A stretch of DNA of 64,000 nucleotides from Bacteroidales bacterium (GTDB lineage: Bacteria; Bacteroidota; Bacteroidia; Bacteroidales; VadinHA17): assembly GCA_024763075.1 (NCBI GenBank), contig JANTGF010000001.1, positions 54,900-118,899 of the forward strand, read 5' to 3'. The translations under genes and the position numbers were made by a program. Each line of letters opens with the position of its first letter. Positions within the stretch are counted from its first letter, which is position 1. The notes beneath the pieces are model-generated. The model did not search any database. It had not been told where the DNA came from and worked only from the letters and a program-made list of their open reading frames with translations. This document shows positions 36,069-45,262 of this stretch, in pieces.

Positions 36069-36163
36069 GTCATTTCGAACAAGCGACAAAAGAGCGAGGA
36101 TAAATCTCCTAAGAGAACCATACCTCATTGGGGGCTCTCCGACAGCCGACAGGTCAAAATGAT
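36069..36163. repeat. REP-like palindromic element, copy 1
   Basis: Begins GTCATTTCGAACAAGCGACA and closes with an inverted arm (minus strand ATCATTTTGACCTGTCGG...). The first 75 bases or so (36061-36134) match copy 2 at 38218-38290 with about three differences. It occupies the gap after the leucine-rich-repeat cargo gene. The rest of the 153-base gap is unremarkable. Confidence 0.75.
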
Positions 36164-36211
36164 AGTGGAAACAAATTACAATAAATAGGTTAAATAATAT
36201 AAGAGGATATC

Positions 36212-38215
36212 ATGAAAAACTTAATTAGATTATCAATATTATTTTTAACGTTCCTTTCGTTTTTAAATACAAGTACAAAAGTATATGCACAAGTATCGGA
36301 ACAATGGGCAGTAAGATTTGAGGCACAAGGGAAATATTCGAACATTACTAATTCAATGGCAATGGCGATTAGCGATAGCGGTTATGTGTATATAACTGGA
36401 TCAAGTACAAATACTGAAGGAGACGTGTCATTATGGCATCATGATTATTGTACTATTAAATATAACCAAATGGGTGAAGAGGAATGGGTAGCTTATTACA
36501 ATCCGGGAAATAATTATTTTTGTAGATCACACGATATTACCGTTGACACTGAAGGTAATGTTTTTGTTACTGGAATAATCTATAATTCGGATATGTGGAG
36601 CTTTTGTACAAATAAATACAATGCCGCAGGTGAATTACAATGGGCAACCAAAACAGTTATTCCCTGGGCTGATGGCCGTCCATCTACTCCGATGGCAATT
36701 GATCTCGACAAGAATGGGAATGTGTTTATTATGGGCAATCTTCACGGGGTTGACACTGAACATTATTATGTTGATGATAATTTTATTATAATCAAGTATA
36801 GTTCTGCAGGTACTGAACTATGGTCACAAACTTACGATGATGCTTATTCACATAGTGATGCAGCTTTCGACATGGAAGTAAGTAAGTTTGGGAATGTTTA
36901 TGTAGCAGGATATGCTCCTCAGTTGATCGGAAATCCTCAAAATGAATATGATTATAATTTTGACAGAGAATATATCACTATAAAATATAATACTAATGGT
37001 GCGGAACAATGGGTTGCAACATATAACAGCGTTTTTAATTTTGGGGATGAAGTTTATGCTCTGGTTTTAGATTTAGATGAAAATGTTTATATCACAGGAG
37101 AATCTATGGATTCAACTGGACTGAGATGTACGACTATTAAGTACAATACTTACGGGCAAGAACAATGGATTGCTGTAAGTGGTTGGATTTATAATGGAAA
37201 GGCAATAGTTTTGGATACTGACCGGAATGTATATGTGGCAGGAAATGCTTATGGCAGTGAATATCATAGTGATTTAGGCGTTACGAAAATTAATTCAGAT
37301 GGTCAATTTGAATGGGAAAGATTATATAATGCTACAGATAGCGGAAATGATTTACCAGTTGCCATAGCTATTGATGACAGTAGTAATATATATGTGACAG
37401 GGTATACTACCGGAGATAGTTCTGATTGGGACTATGCTACCATAAAGTATAATACGTTTGGTGAGGAGCAATGGAGTTTCATATACAATGGCACCGGAAA
37501 TGGCACTGATAAACCGGTGGGTATCGTTGTAGATAGTCTTTATAATGTTTACGTTGCAGGCTTTAGTAAGGGGGATACTACATATAACGATTTTGTTACC
37601 ATAAAATATGGATTAGGTGATTCTTTATTCCCACGTATAGAAACTTCTACAACATTACTGAATTTCGATTCTGTAGCAGTAAGTTCTGAGAAAAGTTTAT
37701 CTATTACTATTTATAGTAAAGGAAGTTTATCCCTTTCAATATCGAATATTTTACTAAACAATTCTGCATTTAGAACCGATTATACATCTTCAGTAACGAC
37801 TATTATCCCGGGAGATAGTTTAGTAATAAATGTATTCTTCACCCCAGACAATAACATAGATTATGATGTAGTATTAACAATTGAGAATAATGATCATCCG
37901 GTTGATATACAATTATTTGGAACGGGTATAGATGTAAATACATTAGGTGTTAGAGGTGCAGTTGAACAGGTGGAGTTTGAGGTGTATCCCAATCCGGTTG
38001 CAGATAAGTTAAGAGTTCGGAATTCAGAGTTTCGAGTTGGAGATGCTACCGTCGAAATCCACGACCTGAACGGAAGAAAACTACTTCAAAAACAAATACA
38101 AAAAGGAATGGAAGAGACTACTGTGGATGTAAGCAGTCTGCAAAACGGACTCTACTTCTGTCGCATACAAACACAAAACGGGAGTGTGACGAAGAAATTG
38201 ATTATTCAGAGATGA
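36212..38215 (+). CDS. T9SS cargo protein with SBBP beta-propeller repeats
   Basis: The 667-residue protein has a signal peptide (about 1-26), then SBBP-type repeats of about 50-55 residues (30-470), pattern GNVYVTGxxxGDSxDxxTIKYNxxGxEQW. An ASPM/choice-of-anchor-D-like immunoglobulin domain follows (about 475-575; LNFDSVAVSSEKSLSITIYS), then the sorting domain (588-667). The sorting domain contains a low-complexity insertion KLRVRNSEFRVGD where other copies differ. Last of the five cargo genes; a second REP-like element follows. Confidence 0.9.
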   Translation: MKNLIRLSILFLTFLSFLNTSTKVYAQVSEQWAVRFEAQGKYSNITNSMAMAISDSGYVYITGSSTNTEGDVSLWHHDYCTIKYNQMGEEEWVAYYNPGNNYFCRSHDITVDTEGNVFVTGIIYNSDMWSFCTNKYNAAGELQWATKTVIPWADGRPSTPMAIDLDKNGNVFIMGNLHGVDTEHYYVDDNFIIIKYSSAGTELWSQTYDDAYSHSDAAFDMEVSKFGNVYVAGYAPQLIGNPQNEYDYNFDREYITIKYNTNGAEQWVATYNSVFNFGDEVYALVLDLDENVYITGESMDSTGLRCTTIKYNTYGQEQWIAVSGWIYNGKAIVLDTDRNVYVAGNAYGSEYHSDLGVTKINSDGQFEWERLYNATDSGNDLPVAIAIDDSSNIYVTGYTTGDSSDWDYATIKYNTFGEEQWSFIYNGTGNGTDKPVGIVVDSLYNVYVAGFSKGDTTYNDFVTIKYGLGDSLFPRIETSTTLLNFDSVAVSSEKSLSITIYSKGSLSLSISNILLNNSAFRTDYTSSVTTIIPGDSLVINVFFTPDNNIDYDVVLTIENNDHPVDIQLFGTGIDVNTLGVRGAVEQVEFEVYPNPVADKLRVRNSEFRVGDATVEIHDLNGRKLLQKQIQKGMEETTVDVSSLQNGLYFCRIQTQNGSVTKKLIIQR

Positions 38216-38225
38216 AAATAAGATT

Positions 38226-38321
38226 GTCATTTCGAACAAGCGACAAAAGAGCGAGGATAAATCTCCTGAGAGAACCACACCTCATGGGGGATTTCTTGTC
38301 GCTCCACTTCCCTCGGATGAC
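38226..38321. repeat. REP-like palindromic element, copy 2
   Basis: Left arm GTCATTTCGAACAAGCGACA..., right arm ending CCCTCGGATGAC; the arms form an imperfect inverted repeat (GTCAT and AGCGACAA/TTGTCGCT pairing). It lies between the convergent cargo and metG genes and could act as a bidirectional transcription stop. Confidence 0.75.
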
Positions 38322-38385
38322 AACAAATGATCAAACACATAAAACTTCTGGTTTTCGGCTTTCAGATTTAAGTCCGGTAAATCTT

Positions 38386-40419
38386 TTATTTCACTTCTGA
38401 TCCATTCTGAACAGATTCATCCGGTGAGACAAAAACAAGTTTCCCGTCAGTATCTTCTGCCATCAGGATCATCCCCTGGGATTCTATGCCTCTGAGCTTT
38501 CGTGGTTCCAGATTCACAAGGATAGAAACCTGGTGGCCAATAATTTCTTCTGGTTTAAAATACTCAGCAATACCCGAAACGACAGTTCTTTTATCAATCC
38601 CGGTGTCTATCAGTAATTTTATAAGTTTTTTAGTTTTAGGTACTTTTTCGGCTTCCAGAATGGTTCCGGTGCGGATATCCAGTTTTGAAAAATCATCAAA
38701 AGTAATATTTTCCTTAGCCGGATTTACCGCCTTGTTATTGTTTTCATTCTCCTTTTTTGTATCCAGAAGCTTTTGTATTTGTTTCTCAACTTCTTTATCT
38801 TCAATCTTTTGAAACAAATGATTTGCCTTATCAATCTGATGTCCGGGCTTCAGAAGGTTATCATTTCCTGCCATTTCCCAGTCAGCTCTCTCATACCGGA
38901 TAAAACCGGAGAGTTTTTTTGTACTGAAAGGGAGGAACGGTTCCAGAAGTATAGAAAGGTTTGCGGTTATCTGCAGGGAAATATTCAAGATGGTTTTTAC
39001 TCGTTCAATATCTGTTTTAAAAATTTTCCAGGGTTCTGTGTCGGCAAGGTATTTATTTCCCAGCCTGGCGAGGGTCATGGCTTCTTTCAAGGCTTCCCTG
39101 AAACGATAATTTTCCAGACTGTATTCAACTTTGGTTTTAATTTTAGGAATTTCTGCCAGCGTCTCCTTGTCGTAATTATTTATGATTTCCCTTTCCGGAA
39201 CTTTCCCGTCAAAATACTTATTGGTGAGTACGATGGCACGGTTCACAAAATTCCCTAAAACAGCAACCAGTTCATTGTTGTTTCTGTTCTGGAAATCTTT
39301 CCAGGTGAAATCATTATCTTTTGTTTCCGGGGCATTGGCACACAGTACATAGCGTAAAACATCCTCTTTTCCCTCAAAATCTTCCAGGTATTCATGCAAC
39401 CAGACTGCCCAGTTTCTGGAGGTTGAAATTTTGTCTCCTTCCAGATTTAAGAATTCATTGGCCGGTACATTATCCGGCAAAATATAACTGCCTTCTGCTT
39501 TCAGCATGGAAGGGAAAATGATGCAGTGAAATACAATGTTGTCTTTTCCTATAAAATGTACCATTTTGGTTTCCTTGTCCTTCCAGTAGGTTTCCCAGTT
39601 TTCTGTAAGCTCTTTTGTGGCGGAAATATAACCAATGGGCGCATCAAACCAGACATACAGTACTTTTCCGTCTGCTCCATCCACTGGTACCGGAACGCCC
39701 CAGTTCAGGTCCCGGCTTACGGCACGGGCCTGTAATCCGGTATCCAGCCAGGATTTGCATTGCCCGTAAACGTTGGTTTTCCATTCCTTATGATCTTCCA
39801 GTATCCATTTTTTAAGGAAGGGTTCATATTCATTCAAAGGCAGGTACCAGTGTTTCGTTTCTTTTCTGACCGGTTTGCTTCCACTAATGGTTGATTTTGG
39901 ATGAATCAGTTCCGTTGCACTTAAAGAAGTACCACATTTTTCACACTGATCACCATAAGCACTTTCATTTCCGCAATGTGGACATGTCCCTGTAATATAA
40001 CGGTCGGCGAGAAACTGCTGAGCTTCTTCATCGTAATATTGTTCTGTGGTTTTCTCAATAAATTTACCATCGTCATACAGCTTTCTGAAAAAGTCTGAAG
40101 CAGTCTGGTGATGAACCGGAGAAGTGGTTCTGGAATAGATATCAAAAGAAATACCAAACTTTTCAAATGCGTTTTTATTGATCTTATGAAATTTATCAAC
40201 GATATCCTGTGGCGAAACTCCTTCCTGCCGTGCTTTTAAAGTAATGGGTACGCCATGTTCGTCCGAACCGCAAACGGAAATAACATCTTTTCCCTTCAAA
40301 CGAAGGTAGCGTGTATAAATATCCGAAGGAATGTAAACACCGGCCAGGTGGCCAATATGAATCGGTCCGTTTGCATAGGGGAGAGCCGATGTGATAAGGT
40401 ATCTTTTAAACTCACTCAT
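38386..40419 (-). CDS. metG: Methionyl-tRNA synthetase
   Basis: Class I synthetase with a C-terminal tRNA-binding (Trbp111-like) domain; 677 residues. HIGH motif in [14 protein letters not shown] (15-28), zinc knuckle [18 protein letters not shown] (about 145-162), and KMSKS as KISTS (about 335). The C-terminal OB-fold starts near [21 protein letters not shown] -7 box lies 45 bases upstream. Confidence 0.97.
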   Translation of the reverse strand: MSEFKRYLITSALPYANGPIHIGHLAGVYIPSDIYTRYLRLKGKDVISVCGSDEHGVPITLKARQEGVSPQDIVDKFHKINKNAFEKFGISFDIYSRTTSPVHHQTASDFFRKLYDDGKFIEKTTEQYYDEEAQQFLADRYITGTCPHCGNESAYGDQCEKCGTSLSATELIHPKSTISGSKPVRKETKHWYLPLNEYEPFLKKWILEDHKEWKTNVYGQCKSWLDTGLQARAVSRDLNWGVPVPVDGADGKVLYVWFDAPIGYISATKELTENWETYWKDKETKMVHFIGKDNIVFHCIIFPSMLKAEGSYILPDNVPANEFLNLEGDKISTSRNWAVWLHEYLEDFEGKEDVLRYVLCANAPETKDNDFTWKDFQNRNNNELVAVLGNFVNRAIVLTNKYFDGKVPEREIINNYDKETLAEIPKIKTKVEYSLENYRFREALKEAMTLARLGNKYLADTEPWKIFKTDIERVKTILNISLQITANLSILLEPFLPFSTKKLSGFIRYERADWEMAGNDNLLKPGHQIDKANHLFQKIEDKEVEKQIQKLLDTKKENENNNKAVNPAKENITFDDFSKLDIRTGTILEAEKVPKTKKLIKLLIDTGIDKRTVVSGIAEYFKPEEIIGHQVSILVNLEPRKLRGIESQGMILMAEDTDGKLVFVSPDESVQNGSEVK

Positions 40420-40463
40420 AATTCAGGTTCTAACAATAAACAAGCACTTTTATAAAAGTTTGG

Positions 40464-40471
40464 CAAAGATA
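40464..40471 (-). promoter_or_regulatory. -7 box before metG
   Basis: The minus strand reads TATCTTTG, matching TAnnTTTG, 44 bases before the metG ATG. The 219-base divergent gap holds this and the ldcA promoter. Confidence 0.5.
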
Positions 40472-40586
40472 GTTAAGATAATGGAAATTATTAGGTTGAA
40501 TTTGCCCATTTCTGTTGAAAGAAAGAATAATTGTATTAGGAAATAATTGATTTTAAATATTTATCAGGAGGCAGAAGCCGGAAAGT

Positions 40587-40617
40587 TTTGTCAGGTCTTA
40601 AAGTTTAGATAAATTTG
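40587..40617 (+). promoter_or_regulatory. Promoter of the LD-carboxypeptidase gene (full consensus)
   Basis: TTTG (40587-40590), 19 bases, TAAATTTG (40610-40617): an exact -33/-7 Bacteroidota promoter. A TTG in frame with the gene falls inside the -7 box, so translation must begin downstream, at ATG 40639. Confidence 0.75.
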
Positions 40618-40638
40618 AAGAAAACAAATCAGCTTTCA

Positions 40639-41577
40639 ATGATAACACCATCTTTATTAAAGAAAGGCAATTCGGTGGGGATTGTATCTGTTGCCGGAAG
40701 AGTTGCTAAAGAAAAAGTTCAACCGGCCATTACTTTATTGGAAAGCTGGGGTTTAAATGTGGTTTTGGGCAAGCATACGTTTGGGTCATATCATCAGTTT
40801 GCAGGTACAGATGAGGAGAGAACCTCAGATTTACAAAAGATGCTGAACAATCCGGGAATCAGGGCTGTTTTTTCATCCAGGGGCGGGTATGGAACAATTC
40901 GTTTAATGGATCATCTTGATTTTCGGTGTTTCAGAAATAATCCCAAATGGCTGGTTGGGTTCAGTGACATTACTGTTCTTCATGCTTATATTAACTCTGT
41001 TCTGGATATCGAAAGCCTTCATGCGGCCATGCCGGCAACTTTTCCAGAAAACGGAATAAAAAGTGAAACCACAGATTCTTTACGAAAGGCATTATTTGAA
41101 GGCGTTTTGTCATACAGGATCCCGGGTCACTCATTAAACCGCCCGGGTAAAACAAAGGCTCCGCTTGTGGGAGGGAATCTTGCGGTTCTTTGTTCCCTGG
41201 CAGGTACTTCAATGGATATAGACACGAAAGAGAAAATTCTGTTCATTGAAGATATCGGGGAATACCTCTATCGTCTGGACCGGATGATGCATTCACTGAA
41301 AGCGGCGGGTAAGCTGGATCATCTGAAAGGACTGATCATTGGAGGAATGACAGAGATGGAGGATAATGAGATCCCGTTCGGAAGTACCCCTGCTGAGATT
41401 GTTGCTGAAATTGTAAAGGATTATGATTTTCCGGTAGCTTATGATTTTCCCGCCGGCCATATGGAGCCAAACCTTGCATTGATTCTGGGAAGACAGGCAC
41501 ACTTTGAAGTAAATGATGAAGGGATGAATTTAAATTATTACAATGAAACCGGAAAATATAAAGAAGAATCTTGGTGA
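40639..41577 (+). CDS. ldcA: Muramoyltetrapeptide (LD-)carboxypeptidase, S66 family
   Basis: Serine peptidase that removes the terminal D-alanine from tetrapeptide stems in cell-wall recycling. The nucleophile Ser lies in GFSDIT (residue 109 from this start), with family segments SSRGGYGTIRLMDHLD, LFIEDIGEYLYRLDRM and the catalytic His in FPAGHMEPN. Length 312 residues. The ATG start is chosen because an upstream in-frame TTG is inside the promoter. The 3' end overlaps yraN by 35 bases. No signal peptide, so cytoplasmic. Confidence 0.93.
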   Translation: MITPSLLKKGNSVGIVSVAGRVAKEKVQPAITLLESWGLNVVLGKHTFGSYHQFAGTDEERTSDLQKMLNNPGIRAVFSSRGGYGTIRLMDHLDFRCFRNNPKWLVGFSDITVLHAYINSVLDIESLHAAMPATFPENGIKSETTDSLRKALFEGVLSYRIPGHSLNRPGKTKAPLVGGNLAVLCSLAGTSMDIDTKEKILFIEDIGEYLYRLDRMMHSLKAAGKLDHLKGLIIGGMTEMEDNEIPFGSTPAEIVAEIVKDYDFPVAYDFPAGHMEPNLALILGRQAHFEVNDEGMNLNYYNETGKYKEESW

Positions 41578-41914
41578 GATCGGTGAAGATGTTGCTGCCA
41601 GGTACTTACTGAGAAACAGATATAAAATAAGGCATCGTAACTGGCGATTTGTGCATAAGGAAGTGGATATTATCGCTGAAAAGGATAATCAGCTGGTTAT
41701 TGTGGAAGTAAAAGCCCGGACAGACAGTGGATATGCAAGTGCGGAAGAAATGGTTGGCCGTAAGAAACAAAAATTTCTTGTGGAGGCTGCAGAAGCCTAT
41801 ATCCGGAAATATGAAGTGGACATGGAAACCAGGTTTGATGTGATTTTTATATTTTTTGGTAAGGAAAAACCATCCATTGAGCATGTGGAAGGGGCATTTT
41901 ATCCAACCTATTAA
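41543..41914 (+). CDS. YraN family (UPF0102) nuclease-like protein
   Basis: A 123-residue protein with the restriction-endonuclease-like core GEIGEDVAARYLL, EVDIIAE and VIVEVKAR (the D-x-n-E-x-K arrangement). The family is widespread and its biochemical role is unsettled. It overlaps ldcA by 35 bases and is followed 10 bases later by the MmcQ/YjbR gene, so it is translationally coupled in the run ldcA-yraN-yjbR. Confidence 0.92.
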   Translation: MKPENIKKNLGEIGEDVAARYLLRNRYKIRHRNWRFVHKEVDIIAEKDNQLVIVEVKARTDSGYASAEEMVGRKKQKFLVEAAEAYIRKYEVDMETRFDVIFIFFGKEKPSIEHVEGAFYPTY

Positions 41915-41924
41915 GTTTATACTG

Positions 41925-42278
41925 ATGAATGTAGAATCTGTCAGAGAGTATTGTCTGAGGCTGAAGGCCTGTACCGAGAGTTTCCCGTTTGATGAAACCA
42001 CCCTGGTGATGAAGGTGGCAGGGAAAATGTTTGCCCTGATAAATCTGGAGGAGAATCCTTCGGTAAACTTAAAGTGCGATCCTGAAAGGGCGATAGAGCT
42101 GAGGGAAGAATTTGAAGCGGTCCGTCCGGGTTACCATATGAGCAAAAAACACTGGAACACGATTTTATTAAATGGAATGGTGCCGGATGAGATGTTAAAG
42201 CAATGGATAGAAGAATCCTGGCAACTGGTGGTTGCCAAACTTCCGAAAACGGTGAGGGAGAATCATGGTCTGCTTTGA
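41925..42278 (+). CDS. MmcQ/YjbR family DNA-binding-like protein
   Basis: A 117-residue protein with the family hallmarks LKACTESFPFDETTLVMKVAGKMFALI and KKHWNTILLNG near the middle, ending in a helical tail. Structurally the family has a CyaY-like fold; cellular function is not established. The start at 41925 is chosen because the residues before it, overlapping yraN, are unlike the family. Confidence 0.92.
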   Translation: MNVESVREYCLRLKACTESFPFDETTLVMKVAGKMFALINLEENPSVNLKCDPERAIELREEFEAVRPGYHMSKKHWNTILLNGMVPDEMLKQWIEESWQLVVAKLPKTVRENHGLL

Positions 42279-42323
42279 ATCAGAAAAACTATTTAACAAT
42301 ACAATAACAAAAAGAAAACTGTA

Positions 42324-42902
42324 ATGAAAAGAATTCGGAATTATTTTTTCCAGGGACTGTTATTTCTTGTTCCTGTGGGACTTACATTGTATATCATTTA
42401 TCTGACCTATAGTTTTATAAACGGACTGCTGATTGAATATATCAGGCCGGTCATTCACCTTGATATTCCTTTTCTGGATCTGATTATTGTACTGCTGTTA
42501 ATTGCCCTTGTGGGATTCTTAGGTCAGACGCTTGTTTTCAAACCGGTGAAGACTCTGGTCAACAGGACTTTCGAGAAGCTTCCTGTCATAAAATATATTT
42601 ATACCTCATTGAAGGATATTATTTCGGCTTTTGTAGGGAAGGATAAAAAGTTTAATCATCCGGTTTTGGTAAAGGTAAATCATATTTCCAACCTTGAAAA
42701 GCTTGGTTTTATTACATCCAAAGATCTGAGTATTATCGGGATTAAGGAGAAAAAGGTTTCCGTATATTTTCCTCATTCCTATAATTTTTCAGGAGAAATG
42801 TTTATCGTTCCGGCAGATCAGGTTACTCCGGTGGATATTCCGGCAGCTGAGATAATGAAGTTTATTGTCTCGGGAGGAGTGATTCAGATAGAAAATAAGT
42901 AA
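42324..42902 (+). CDS. DUF502 membrane protein
   Basis: A 192-residue inner-membrane protein with two N-terminal hydrophobic helices (about 8-32 and 45-68) and a cytoplasmic or peripheral C-domain. DUF502 features seen are FFQGLLFLVPVGLTLYI, IYTSLKDIISAFVG and VYFPHSYNFSGEMFIVP. Function unknown. It follows the MmcQ gene by 45 bases and may share its transcript. Confidence 0.9.
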   Translation: MKRIRNYFFQGLLFLVPVGLTLYIIYLTYSFINGLLIEYIRPVIHLDIPFLDLIIVLLLIALVGFLGQTLVFKPVKTLVNRTFEKLPVIKYIYTSLKDIISAFVGKDKKFNHPVLVKVNHISNLEKLGFITSKDLSIIGIKEKKVSVYFPHSYNFSGEMFIVPADQVTPVDIPAAEIMKFIVSGGVIQIENK

Positions 42903-42947
42903 TTTTAACCCGGTTAAGTGATTCCCAAATTCTAAAAAATAAATACC

Positions 42948-44108
42948 ATGACACATTTAAATTTAAAAAAATCTGTATTAACCGGTACTATTGTAATCTT
43001 TACCGGGTTTTTCTTTTTATCTGCTCAGGAAAAAGAGAATATACCTCTAAAATTGGATCCGGTTAAAGTTATTAAAACAACTCCGGTAAAAAGTCAGGCC
43101 CGTACGGGTACCTGTTGGGCTTTTGCAACTACTTCTTTTATTGAAACTGAGCTTTTGCGAATGGGGCAGGGGGAGTTTGACCTTTCCGAAATGTTTTCTG
43201 TCAGGTATGCTTATGAAAGCAAAGCCGATTTGTATGTTCGCTACCATGGAATGGCAAATTTCGGACCAGGAGGACAGGCACACGATGTGATGAATGTAGT
43301 AAGAAAATATGGTATGGCTACCGAACAGGCATATCCGGGAATTATGTATGGTGGCACCAGTCATAACCACGGAGAACTCAATACGGTACTGGAAGCTTAT
43401 GTAAAAGCAGTGTTGAAAGCAAAGCAAATATCTCCGGTCTGGAAAAAAGCCTTTTCTGCAATACTGGATACCTATCTGGGACCGGTTCCTGAAAAAATGA
43501 ATATAAGTGGAAAAGAACTCAGTCCGAAGGAATTTGTCTCAGGTGTTGGTTTTAATCCGGAAGACTATATTGAATTGACCTCATTTACCCATCATCCCTA
43601 TTATGAAACTTTTGTACTTGAGGTACCGGATAACTGGTCGAATGATTCCTATTACAACCTTCCCATTGATGAATTGATGGATATTGTGGTGGATGCCCTT
43701 AAAAAAGGTTACTCGGTTTGCTGGGACGGGGATATGAGTGATCAGGGATTTTCGCACCGGAAGGGAATAGCAGTGGTTCCGGAAAAAGACTGGAATGAAA
43801 TATCAGGGGAGGAAAAGGATTCTGTTTTTACCCAAACAATTACTGAAAAAAAGATCACTCCTGAAATGCGGCAGGAAATGTTTAACAACTTTAAAATGAC
43901 CGATGATCATCTGATGCATCTTACGGGTTTGTTTAAAGATGAAAATGGAAAATATTTTTACCTGACAAAAAACTCCTGGGGAGAAAAAAGCAATGATTTT
44001 GGAGGATTCTTATATATGTCTGATGCTTTTTTAAGAAAAGAAACCATTGCAATTATGGTACATAAAGATGCGGTTCCAAAGAAGATAATGAAGAAGTTAG
44101 GGCTGTAG
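42948..44108 (+). CDS. C1 family cysteine peptidase (bleomycin hydrolase/PepC-like), exported
   Basis: A 386-residue papain-fold peptidase. Signal peptide (about 1-26, FFFLSAQ). Oxyanion Gln50 and catalytic Cys56 in SQARTGTCWAFAT; catalytic His324 in DDHLMHLTG and Asn342 in LTKNSWG. The GGQAHDVMNVVRKYG segment matches the aminopeptidase C/bleomycin hydrolase branch, but those are normally cytoplasmic, so the signal peptide points to periplasmic peptide processing. A tandem repeat cluster follows directly. Confidence 0.9.
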   Translation: MTHLNLKKSVLTGTIVIFTGFFFLSAQEKENIPLKLDPVKVIKTTPVKSQARTGTCWAFATTSFIETELLRMGQGEFDLSEMFSVRYAYESKADLYVRYHGMANFGPGGQAHDVMNVVRKYGMATEQAYPGIMYGGTSHNHGELNTVLEAYVKAVLKAKQISPVWKKAFSAILDTYLGPVPEKMNISGKELSPKEFVSGVGFNPEDYIELTSFTHHPYYETFVLEVPDNWSNDSYYNLPIDELMDIVVDALKKGYSVCWDGDMSDQGFSHRKGIAVVPEKDWNEISGEEKDSVFTQTITEKKITPEMRQEMFNNFKMTDDHLMHLTGLFKDENGKYFYLTKNSWGEKSNDFGGFLYMSDAFLRKETIAIMVHKDAVPKKIMKKLGL

Positions 44109-44113
44109 GTGGT

Positions 44114-44245
44114 TTCGACAGGCTCAACCACCCTTCGACAGGCTCAACCACCCTTCGACAGGCTCAACCACCCTTCGACAGGCTCAACCACCTGGAATAA
44201 ACCTGAGCTTGTCGGTTTTCGCTGCCTGAGCTTGTCGAAGGCAGC
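44114..44245. repeat. Four tandem 20-bp repeats with inverted partner copies
   Basis: The unit TTCGACAGGCTCAACCACCC occurs four times in a row (44114-44193, the last ending in CCT). Two reversed partial copies, CCTGAGCTTGTCGG and CCTGAGCTTGTCGAAGGCAG (about 44202-44244), can pair with them. The cluster fills the gap between the convergent C1 peptidase and LuxE-like genes, up to the stop codon of the latter. It is probably able to form a large hairpin and stop transcription from both sides. Confidence 0.9.
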
Positions 44246-45235
44246 TTAATCCACTAATAAATTACAACCCCGTATGTCGGAGTTGTCAAACCGGCCCAGG
44301 ACTTCAAATTGTTTATTTCCTGTTATGCGGCCCAAATCCTGTGTTTCAATAAAAGAACAGGAATTGAGGTTGGCAAGGTCAATTATATTTATGCCACCTG
44401 ATTTTCCGTTTTCAAGTAATCTGAATGGGTTATAAGGGTCACGGATAAGGATTTTCATCCAGGGAGGTGTCTGAAATACTCCGTTTTCTTTGGAGTAGGC
44501 CTGTGAAAGAAGTTCGGTCATGCCATATTCGGAATGAATGGTATCCACGTTTAATTTCTCTGTAAAAATATGATGCAATTCTTTTCGGATAATCTCTTTT
44601 CTTCTTCCCTTCATACCACCGGTTTCCATGATGATAACATCTTTCATATTCACCGGCATGTTTTCAGCAAATTCAATCAAAGCAAAACTGACACCCAGCA
44701 AAATGATTTTTCTGTCATTTTTTTGTTTAAGAAATGTTATTTTTTCAGACAGTTGTTCAAATTCATTCAGGAAAAAGCCACTGTGTTTGCTTTTGGATTT
44801 TTTGATGAGAGAATGAACCATATAAATAAGAGAGGAGCCTTCCCTTTCAAGATATGAAGGAAGCAATGCCAGAAAATAATATGCTCCGGGGTTTCCGTAA
44901 AAATAGCGGAAGCCATTTAAGAAACTTTTTTCATATAAATCCGGGTCCGTTACAAAATGCCGGCTGTTCCCTGTTCCTCCGGTTCCGGAACTTGTAAATA
45001 CAATCTGAGGTTTATCAGTATTGCTGATAACCGTGTGGGATTTAAAAAACTGAATAGGAAGGAAAGGGATTTCTCCGATTTTTTTAACATCCCCGGGCTG
45101 CATATTGAGATGATGCAGATACTCTTTGTAAACCGGATTATTTTCTGCCTGATACTGAAAGATTTTCAATGCTTTTACCTGAAAATCTTTTTCATCTTGA
45201 ATGTCAAAGATCAGATCTTTGTTTATCATTTCCAT
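44246..45235 (-). CDS. LuxE-like acyl-protein synthetase/adenylate-forming protein
   Basis: A 329-residue protein of the LuxE/PaaK superfamily. IVFTSSGTGGTGNSRHFVTD is the nucleotide-binding loop, followed by KIILLGVSFALIEFAE, METGGMKGRRKEI and HSEYGMTELLSQAYS, as in LuxE. LuxE activates fatty acids, but no luxC, luxD or luxAB is nearby, so the substrate here is unknown. Similar solitary proteins occur in Bacteroidota beside surface-polysaccharide or lipid genes. A lipoprotein gene lies 27 bases upstream and is probably in the same transcript. Confidence 0.85.
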   Translation of the reverse strand: MEMINKDLIFDIQDEKDFQVKALKIFQYQAENNPVYKEYLHHLNMQPGDVKKIGEIPFLPIQFFKSHTVISNTDKPQIVFTSSGTGGTGNSRHFVTDPDLYEKSFLNGFRYFYGNPGAYYFLALLPSYLEREGSSLIYMVHSLIKKSKSKHSGFFLNEFEQLSEKITFLKQKNDRKIILLGVSFALIEFAENMPVNMKDVIIMETGGMKGRRKEIIRKELHHIFTEKLNVDTIHSEYGMTELLSQAYSKENGVFQTPPWMKILIRDPYNPFRLLENGKSGGINIIDLANLNSCSFIETQDLGRITGNKQFEVLGRFDNSDIRGCNLLVD

Positions 45236-45262
45236 ACAGGCAAAATGTAAGAATAAATAAGT

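Noticed and set aside
44114..44193. CRISPR array at the 20-bp tandem repeats
   Set aside because: The units are directly adjacent without spacers, and no cas gene is present in the window.
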